Origin: Planctomycetota bacterium
Lineage (GTDB): Bacteria > Planctomycetota > UBA1135 > GCA-002686595
Reading direction: 5' to 3'
DNA: 57,930 bases
NCBI GenBank assembly: GCA_028823345.1
Contig: JAPKBR010000023.1
Coordinates: 1 to 57,930, forward strand
Shown: positions 52,615 to 57,930 of the stretch, one piece after another
How positions within the stretch are numbered: position 1 is the first letter of the stretch
How the letters are laid out: every line of letters starts with the position of its first letter
Program-made: the position numbers and the translations under genes
The notes under the pieces: generated by a model
Told to the model about the DNA's origin: nothing
The model's input: the letters and a program-made list of their open reading frames with translations, nothing else
Databases searched by the model: none

Positions 52615-54114
52615 ATGCAATTCACTTCTCTAACTCAATCCAAAACCTGGGCACTGGCCCTCACCGCCCTCACCCTAGCCAGCGCTTGCAGCGATGGGCC
52701 CGAGCGGCCCAACGTCCTCTTGATCACCCTGGACACCACCCGCCCGGATCACATGAGTGTCTACGGAGGAAATGCAAAGGTGCCTGCCCTTGAGCGCATC
52801 GTTGCGGAAGGCGTGCGCTTCGATCGCTGCATTTCCACGGCGGGCATCACCCCCATGTCCCACGCCGCGATCCTTTCGGGCCTGAACAACTACAACCATG
52901 GCCTCAGGGTTTTCCACTCGGACAAGGCTGGCTTCCGCTTGCCTGACGAGATCACCACCCTACCCGAGCAACTGAAAGCCAACGGCTACCAAACTGCTGC
53001 CACGGTAAGCTCCTACCCGGTCAGCGAGTTCTATCGCTTGAACCAGGGCTTCGATATGTTCAGCACTGGCGGTGTGACCAGCGGAGAGCTAGACCTCAGC
53101 CACCAGCAGAAGCACGATACCAGCTTCGATCAGGGGGGCCTCACAAGCACCCAAAGGCGTGGTGATCTGACCGTGGACGAAGCCCTCGGCTGGCTTGATG
53201 ATGCCGCCGGTGAACCCTGGATGTTGTGGGTGCACATGTTCGATGTGCACGACACCAGCGTGGTGCCGCCACAGGCCTTCAGCGCTAAGCGCGGAGTTCA
53301 GTACCCGCCCGAAGGGACGCGTATCAAAGGTGACATGGGACATGTTTGGCGTGACCGCATGTACGATCCAGAGCTCGAATGGATGGACTTGCAAATCCAG
53401 CGCATCATCGATCAGCTCGAAGCCCAAGGGGAATGGGACAACACCATCGTGGTGGTCACCGCCGACCACGGCCAAGGCTTGCTCGATGGCCTTGAGCGCC
53501 ACGGCTGGGGCAAGCACCGCCTCTTGTATGACTGGTCCATCCAGGTACCCCTACTGATCCGTGCCCCAGGCATGCCTGCTGGCAAGCAAGTGAGCGAGCA
53601 GGTACGCACCGTCGATGTGGTGCCCACGGTGCTTGAGCTCCTCGACCTGGGCAGCAGTTCTGAACTGGATGGCAGCAGCCTGAGCGGACTCTGGAATGGA
53701 AAGACCGAGGCCGAAGCACGCATTGCCTACGCGGATGCCCTGAACCTACTGGACGACCACAGCCCCAAGGAGCGCAACCTCCCCCCTCACCAGTACGACA
53801 ACCTCTTCGCTGCTTGTGACAAGGACTGGAAGTACGTCTGGCATCAAACCAAGCCCGAACACTCCGAGCTTTACCACTTGGCCACCGACCCCGGTGAAAC
53901 CAAAAACCTCTACGCCGAAGACCATCCCGAGGCCCAGCGGTTGCACGCTTGGCTCGCAGAACGCAAGCCGGAACGGGTCCAGGCCCCAGGCGCAAGCGGG
54001 GACGGGCCGAGCGCTTCTGCCTTAGGAGCCCTGGGCTATGGTGGAGGCGACGAGGAAGGAGATGAGGATCTGGAGAACGGGCCGGACTCCACCACCCCCA
54101 AGGACAAGCAATAG
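52615..54114 (+). CDS. Sulfatase-like alkaline-phosphatase-superfamily lipoprotein with Thr nucleophile
   Basis: Lipoprotein signal (Cys25, 'LTLASAC'). Metal-site motif 'VLLITLDTTRPDH' (Asp40), nucleophile region 'AGITPMSHAAILSG' where Thr79 replaces the formylglycine-precursor Cys/Ser of true sulfatases, and 'TADHGQGLLDGLERHGWGKH' with the second metal Asp-His. Thr nucleophiles occur in phosphoethanolamine transferases and other phospho-transferring members. The C-terminal tail is Gly/Glu/Asp-rich and disordered. Expected at the outer membrane or periplasm. Hydrolase or phosphotransferase rather than a classical sulfatase. Confidence 0.85.
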   Translation: MQFTSLTQSKTWALALTALTLASACSDGPERPNVLLITLDTTRPDHMSVYGGNAKVPALERIVAEGVRFDRCISTAGITPMSHAAILSGLNNYNHGLRVFHSDKAGFRLPDEITTLPEQLKANGYQTAATVSSYPVSEFYRLNQGFDMFSTGGVTSGELDLSHQQKHDTSFDQGGLTSTQRRGDLTVDEALGWLDDAAGEPWMLWVHMFDVHDTSVVPPQAFSAKRGVQYPPEGTRIKGDMGHVWRDRMYDPELEWMDLQIQRIIDQLEAQGEWDNTIVVVTADHGQGLLDGLERHGWGKHRLLYDWSIQVPLLIRAPGMPAGKQVSEQVRTVDVVPTVLELLDLGSSSELDGSSLSGLWNGKTEAEARIAYADALNLLDDHSPKERNLPPHQYDNLFAACDKDWKYVWHQTKPEHSELYHLATDPGETKNLYAEDHPEAQRLHAWLAERKPERVQAPGASGDGPSASALGALGYGGGDEEGDEDLENGPDSTTPKDKQ

Positions 54115-54125
54115 GGTCAGCGCCC

Positions 54126-55328
54126 ATGAGCATCATGCGCACCACCCTGGGTAAAACCCTTCTGACCAGTCTCTTGGGCTGCCTCCTTGGGGCCTGCAAT
54201 CAAGAAGCCACCCCCCACGAACCCGCGGGAGGCGGGCACGCAACAACCAACGCCACCCACGGTCTCGGACAGAATGGTCGCGGGCTCCTGATCCTCAACC
54301 CCGAGCAATCGAGCCGCCCCTACTACCATCGCCTCGGAGTCATCAGCTACGGGCAACGGCGCGAGCACACCTTCACTTTTCAAAATCACGACCCCAAGCC
54401 GGTCACGATTCAAGCAATTCAGCCGGCCTGCGCCTGTGTGCGCCCCATTTCCTTTGGGGTAACTTCCCCCACCGCTATTCAAGGTGTTCTCTCCCGGCAC
54501 AATTCCATCCTGACGATTCCCCCGGGGGCCACTGCCGACTTGGTCCTGCGCATCGACACGGACCTGGTGGCCACCGCCCAGCAGAATCGAGACAAACTGG
54601 TGACCGTTCGGATGCGCTGCACTTCCGAGGCCACCCCATTCCTGATGCTTGAAGTCTCCTTCAAGGTGGACCGCCTGTTTTCCATGGGGCGCGATACCAT
54701 CGAGTTGGGCGACATCCCCATGAACGGCGGGGGCGGGAGCGAGGTCAACATTCTGACCGGCATCCCCGGGTCGCCGGCCCAAGTGCTGGCTATTCTTTCC
54801 GCGCCAGACAAGGTCCAAGCAAAACTTGAAACGATTCATAACCTCGGCGAATTGCACTGGCAGCTCACAGCCGAGTTAGACCCGCCCCTTGCGTTGGGAC
54901 CAGTGCAAGGAGAGATCGTCCTCAGCACCACCGACTCGGAAGGCCTCGGGGAAGAGGGGCGCCTGACGATCCCCTTCCGTGGCACCGTGGTCACGGATGT
55001 GGTTTTGAGCCCAACCACACTGAGCTTTTCCTTGGTTCCACAGGGCAAAGAACAGCGACTGGAAGCGGTACTGCGCTCCCTCTTGCCTGGCCAACGACTC
55101 CGGGTGCATAGCCCGATCTTGACCGGGCCCAGCGCTGAGCACATGCTCTGCGACCTTGAGGCCATCGGTGCCGACGACGAAGGCAACAGCCCCTACTGGA
55201 AAGTAGGCCTTGTGATCCTGAGCTCACATCCTGCTGGACGCATCGAAGCCAGCCTCACAGTGCAAACCGACGACCCCAACTACCCGCTCTTCACCCGCGG
55301 CCTAACTGGGCTCGTGCGGGGACGCTGA
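54126..55328 (+). CDS. DUF1573-type lipoprotein
   Basis: 400 residues with lipobox Cys24 (LLGAC). Residues about 70-190 match DUF1573 ('RREHTFTFQNHDPKPVTIQA' followed by 'CACVRP'), an Ig-like/ASPM-type beta domain. A second, more diverged Ig-like unit follows ('VVLSPTTLSFSLVPQGKEQR'). Surface or periplasmic lipoprotein. Starts 11 nt after the preceding gene; last of the group. Converges with tyrS. Confidence 0.82.
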   Translation: MSIMRTTLGKTLLTSLLGCLLGACNQEATPHEPAGGGHATTNATHGLGQNGRGLLILNPEQSSRPYYHRLGVISYGQRREHTFTFQNHDPKPVTIQAIQPACACVRPISFGVTSPTAIQGVLSRHNSILTIPPGATADLVLRIDTDLVATAQQNRDKLVTVRMRCTSEATPFLMLEVSFKVDRLFSMGRDTIELGDIPMNGGGGSEVNILTGIPGSPAQVLAILSAPDKVQAKLETIHNLGELHWQLTAELDPPLALGPVQGEIVLSTTDSEGLGEEGRLTIPFRGTVVTDVVLSPTTLSFSLVPQGKEQRLEAVLRSLLPGQRLRVHSPILTGPSAEHMLCDLEAIGADDEGNSPYWKVGLVILSSHPAGRIEASLTVQTDDPNYPLFTRGLTGLVRGR

Positions 55329-55377
55329 GGGTGCCCCCCCCCGCATCCCGCCACCCAGTAACCGTCTCTTAGGATTC

Positions 55378-56604
55378 CTACGCCTCGGCGGGCAAGAGGT
55401 GCATAACCCGCTTCTTCCCGACTTGTACCAATACCCGCTCCTTGGGTTCGCTCATCTCGGAGCGCGGATCGGTGTGTACCTCTCCATTCCACCGCACGCC
55501 CCCCTGCTCAATGGCCCGCCGGGCTTCACTGGTGGATTGAACCAGGCCCATATCCTTGAGCAGATTGGCCAGGGCCCGGGTACTGCCTAGGGATGAATCC
55601 CAACGGATCTCTGGAATGTCCGCGGGCAGTTCTTTGTCCCGCACCTCGCGATTGAAAGCCTCGGCGGCTTCGGCGGCGGCCTTTTCACCATGGAAGAAGC
55701 CTGCAACTTCCAGGGCCAAGCGCGCCTTTGCAGTGCGTGGATGTCCCTTGAGCAACTCCGCGATTTCGGGCTCGCCCAGGCGTGTCAACTGCAAGAACCA
55801 GACGGCCATGGCTTCGTCGTCTAGACGCATCAAGCCAAAGGTCATCTCGCGCGCACTATCGGTCAAGCCCACGGAGTTCCCATAGGACTTGCTCATCTTG
55901 CGGCCGTCAAGGCCATTGACCAGGGGTGTGGTCACCATCACTTGGGGCCGCTGGGACTCCTGCTCTTGGAGGCGGCGCCCCACCAAGAGATTGAACAATT
56001 GGTCCGTGCCCCCTAGCTCCACATCCGCCCGCACCTCCACGGAATCCCAACCCTGCATCAGCGGGTAAAGAAACTCGTTGATGCCAACCGGTTCGCCGGC
56101 GGACAGGCGCTTCTGAAAGGTGTCGCGCTCGACCATTTGGGCCACAGTCATGCGCGTGGTGAGTTGAAGAATGCCTTCGAATCCCATCCGATCAAACCAC
56201 CCTGCATTACGAACAATTTCCGTGCGCTCCAGGTCCAGGACCAAAGCCGCTTGGGCCGTGTAGGTTTCGAGGTTGGCCGCCACCTGCTCGCGGGTAAGCA
56301 CCGGACGCAACATCGACCGTCCGCTAGGGTCCCCTACCATGGCGGTCGCGTCACCAACAATCAGCACGACTTGGTGCCCGAGACGCTGTAAGTCGCGCAG
56401 CTTGAAGAGTGGGATCGCGTGGCCCAGATGGAGGTCCGGAGAGCTCGGGTCCATGCCAAATTTAATGCGCATGGGCTCGTCTTCGGCCAAGGCCCGGACC
56501 AGCCTTTTTTCCAGTTCGCGCTCCTCAATCACCTCCACTGCGCCGCGCTGGAAAGCGGCCATATGCTCTCCGAGGGTGCCCTTAAGTCGTTTGCTGTTAG
56601 CCAT
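55378..56604 (-). CDS. tyrS: Tyrosyl-tRNA synthetase
   Basis: 408 residues, class I synthetase: HIGH-type motif in 'PDLHLGHAIPLFKLRDL', KMSKS in 'DGRKMSKSYGNSVGLT', tRNA-binding S4 domain at the C-terminus ('STSEARRAIEQGGVRWNGEV'). The long TyrRS (TyrZ-like) subtype by its motifs. AGGA 5 nt before ATG acts as Shine-Dalgarno. 18 nt downstream of the lipoprotein gene on the same strand, so probably co-transcribed. Confidence 0.97.
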   Translation of the reverse strand: MANSKRLKGTLGEHMAAFQRGAVEVIEERELEKRLVRALAEDEPMRIKFGMDPSSPDLHLGHAIPLFKLRDLQRLGHQVVLIVGDATAMVGDPSGRSMLRPVLTREQVAANLETYTAQAALVLDLERTEIVRNAGWFDRMGFEGILQLTTRMTVAQMVERDTFQKRLSAGEPVGINEFLYPLMQGWDSVEVRADVELGGTDQLFNLLVGRRLQEQESQRPQVMVTTPLVNGLDGRKMSKSYGNSVGLTDSAREMTFGLMRLDDEAMAVWFLQLTRLGEPEIAELLKGHPRTAKARLALEVAGFFHGEKAAAEAAEAFNREVRDKELPADIPEIRWDSSLGSTRALANLLKDMGLVQSTSEARRAIEQGGVRWNGEVHTDPRSEMSEPKERVLVQVGKKRVMHLLPAEA

Positions 56605-56622
56605 GGTGTCCTACTTGTTGCA

Positions 56623-57642
56623 TTACGAGCCCGGCAAGTCCAGTCCCGAGGGGTCTAGAGCCCCAGAGTTCTTCAATATTTGTTGGCTAGCCCAAAGGCG
56701 CCACTCCCTGGGATCGGATCCCGGATAGCTCCCCTGGGTGACCCAACGCAGGGCTGGGGCAATCCGCACGCTGATTTCCAGGTCCGTGGCACGCCCAATC
56801 AAGGCCGTAATTTGCCCCCGGGCCTCGCTGTAATCGGCAGGACTCAAGCGCACAAGGCGCTCCATCAGCCCATGGATACCAATCCCTTGGTCGAGCACCG
56901 CAGGAACCAGATCCTGGAGCGGGAGGGCCCCGTTGGGGAGGAAGGCCGCCAGCTCCACGTGCATGGCCGGAGAGGTTTCTAGTCTCCCGGCAGAGAACAG
57001 GTCGTCCCCATCCCTCACCTCCGCTAGGAGTAGCCGCAGGTGAACCTCCAGCCTGCCGGCCAGTGTCTCAGTGGACATGCTCAGGGGCCAAGACCCCATG
57101 GAGATTTCCGTTGGATGGTCAGGGACAACGGACCATTGGGGTGCTTCCTCCAGCGCCACCTGCTTACTGACCCGAGCCAGCTTTCCGCTGGCCTCCACAA
57201 AAACCCGCTCCATGGTCAATTGCCCCGCACCGGCGATGAACACCAATTCCCGGGGCCAACGGCTTTCAAGAACCAAGACCAATTCAAGCTCCGGCCGGTT
57301 GTCCCCGCGTCGAAACTGCAGATCAAAATCACAGGCAGCCACGCGAGTACGGCCCTCCAACACGGAGGCCGCGCCCTCCACAAATGCTCGGGCACCGGCC
57401 AAGTCCCCCATACCACGGGACGCGTCCCACTGGAGCTGAACACGCAGGCGACGAACCATGCTCCAGGCAAGACTGTCGGGGTCACTCTCAAGTGCCGCGC
57501 TCAGGGCCTCAAGTCTGCCCTGGTAGCGCGGGGGCACCGGCCCCGGGGCCAACGGCCCTTGGACAATCGGATCCTGGCGAGGAGCCGCACAAGCAGCGAA
57601 GCCCAGCAGCAGGAGCGCCAGCAACCAAGCACCAGAACCCAT
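56623..57642 (-). CDS. Lipoprotein of unknown function
   Basis: 339 residues from ATG 57642 with lipoprotein signal (Cys18, 'LLLGFAACAAPRQD'). The rest alternates helical segments and beta strands, with 'CDFDLQFRRGDNRPELEL' and 'LHMELAAFLPNGALPLQDLV'-like stretches. No family recognised. Sits between the terminator at 57.7 kb and tyrS. Confidence 0.6.
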   Translation of the reverse strand: MGSGAWLLALLLLGFAACAAPRQDPIVQGPLAPGPVPPRYQGRLEALSAALESDPDSLAWSMVRRLRVQLQWDASRGMGDLAGARAFVEGAASVLEGRTRVAACDFDLQFRRGDNRPELELVLVLESRWPRELVFIAGAGQLTMERVFVEASGKLARVSKQVALEEAPQWSVVPDHPTEISMGSWPLSMSTETLAGRLEVHLRLLLAEVRDGDDLFSAGRLETSPAMHVELAAFLPNGALPLQDLVPAVLDQGIGIHGLMERLVRLSPADYSEARGQITALIGRATDLEISVRIAPALRWVTQGSYPGSDPREWRLWASQQILKNSGALDPSGLDLPGS

Positions 57643-57732
57643 TGGGTTCCGGTTGAATGGGGCAGAGTTCCCTAATAGGCGCTGGAACGGACCGAGCATC
57701 TGAATGATTGGATGTGCCTGAAACAAAGAAAA

Positions 57733-57763
57733 GGGACGACCGCCCGGAACGGGCCGTCGTCCC
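57733..57763 (-). terminator. Rho-independent terminator of the gene leaving the window
   Basis: GGGACGAC / GTCGTCCC plus inner GCCCG / CGGGC stem, one C-C mismatch, 3-nt loop; read on the minus strand it is followed by TTTTCTTTG. Confidence 0.75.
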
Positions 57764-57793
57764 CACTGGACTGCCCTCGAAGGAGGGCTACCT

Positions 57794-57826
57794 CATCCTG
57801 CGCCGGCGGTCACCGGGCGCAGGATG
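57794..57826. repeat. 11-bp inverted repeat between stop codon and terminator
   Basis: CATCCTGCGCC (57794-57804) and GGCGCAGGATG (57816-57826), 11-nt loop. No T-tract; possibly an RNA-stabilising hairpin. Confidence 0.6.
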
Positions 57827-57840
57827 CGGGCAGGAGAGGC

Positions 57841-57930
57841 TCAGGCCTCTTCCTTTCCTTCTTCCTTGCTCTCCTCAGCCGCGGGGGCCTCAGGTTCAGC
57901 AGCGGGGGCTTCTGCTTCAGCAGCGGGGGC
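57841..57930 (-). CDS. C-terminal end of a gene with Ala/Pro/Glu-rich tail (partial)
   Basis: Only the last 29 codons are in the window, reading 'APAAEAEAPAAEPEAPAAEE' and ending in 'EEGKEEA' before TGA. Such tails occur on ribosomal proteins (S2, S16, L-type) and translation factors in high-GC bacteria; identity cannot be decided. Confidence 0.6.
   Translation of the reverse strand, partial: APAAEAEAPAAEPEAPAAEESKEEGKEEA

Noticed and set aside
1-57930. tRNA/rRNA genes, CRISPR arrays, insertion sequences, prophage or att sites
   Set aside because: No T-loop-like GTTCRANYC with matching acceptor stem, no regularly spaced repeats, no transposase, integrase or phage proteins seen by eye.

Overview
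The window is high-GC bacterial chromosome, densely coded on both strands. The repertoire points to a planctomycete-like organism, probably one of the marine lineages rich in secreted proteins. Features supporting this include FG-GAP/VCBS proteins, a two-repeat dockerin on a di-haem enzyme, several secreted proteins with a shared Cys-containing C-terminal module, a DUF1573 lipoprotein, DUF72, BNR and GH20 proteins, and few Shine-Dalgarno sites. This is inference from protein style; no rRNA or tRNA gene was seen. No IS element, phage, CRISPR array, integrase or att site was seen either.

Layout. 1-6.3 kb: TolC-type lipoprotein, SPFH/zinc-ribbon protein, a membrane protein, YceI, and a CPA-type antiporter with an RCK domain. 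6.3-16.3 kb: FG-GAP lipoprotein, GT39-like glycosyltransferase with TPRs, GH20-like hexosaminidase, a degenerate HupE/UreJ-like membrane protein, Lon protease. 16.3-20.4 kb (minus): a PaoABC-like exported molybdenum hydroxylase (2Fe-2S, Moco and FAD subunits) followed by a 76-aa Cys-rich protein, all joined by TGATG overlaps. 20.6-24.1 kb: a divergent PhnD/PhnC/PhnE-type ABC importer whose binding protein looks like the family named putative selenate transporter. 24.1-27.9 kb: ATPase-permease-ATPase-permease ABC-2-type exporter. 28-31 kb: a small secreted protein, a BNR protein with a decayed MoaD/ThiS-like frame at its 3' end, and a class I aminotransferase. 31.2-38.8 kb: a large secreted protein of unknown family, a di-haem oxidoreductase with a dockerin, a cohesin-like partner candidate, and an FG-GAP protein. 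38.9-41.5 kb: EamA transporter, sulfotransferase-like protein, BCAT-like aminotransferase. 41.5-50.5 kb: HtpG, matrixin-like protease, a secreted protein plus YwqK/MORN protein, DUF72, a pseudo-receiver/Fis regulator, a thioredoxin-like secreted protein. 50.5-55.3 kb: glycosyltransferase, small membrane protein, alkaline-phosphatase-superfamily lipoprotein, DUF1573 lipoprotein. 55.4-57.9 kb (minus): TyrS, a lipoprotein, and the Ala/Glu-rich tail of a gene running out of the window.

Three points deserve most attention. (1) The adjacent sulfotransferase-like and BCAT-like genes look like the two halves of a protein that is a single fusion in plants. (2) A secreted di-haem enzyme with a C-terminal dockerin is followed by a cohesin-like secreted protein. 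(3) Seven start codons lie 6-7 nt after a TANNNT box, the signature of leaderless mRNAs, while inside operons ATGA/GTGA/TTGA/TGATG overlaps prevail. The start sites given here use these signals together with signal peptides and domain boundaries.
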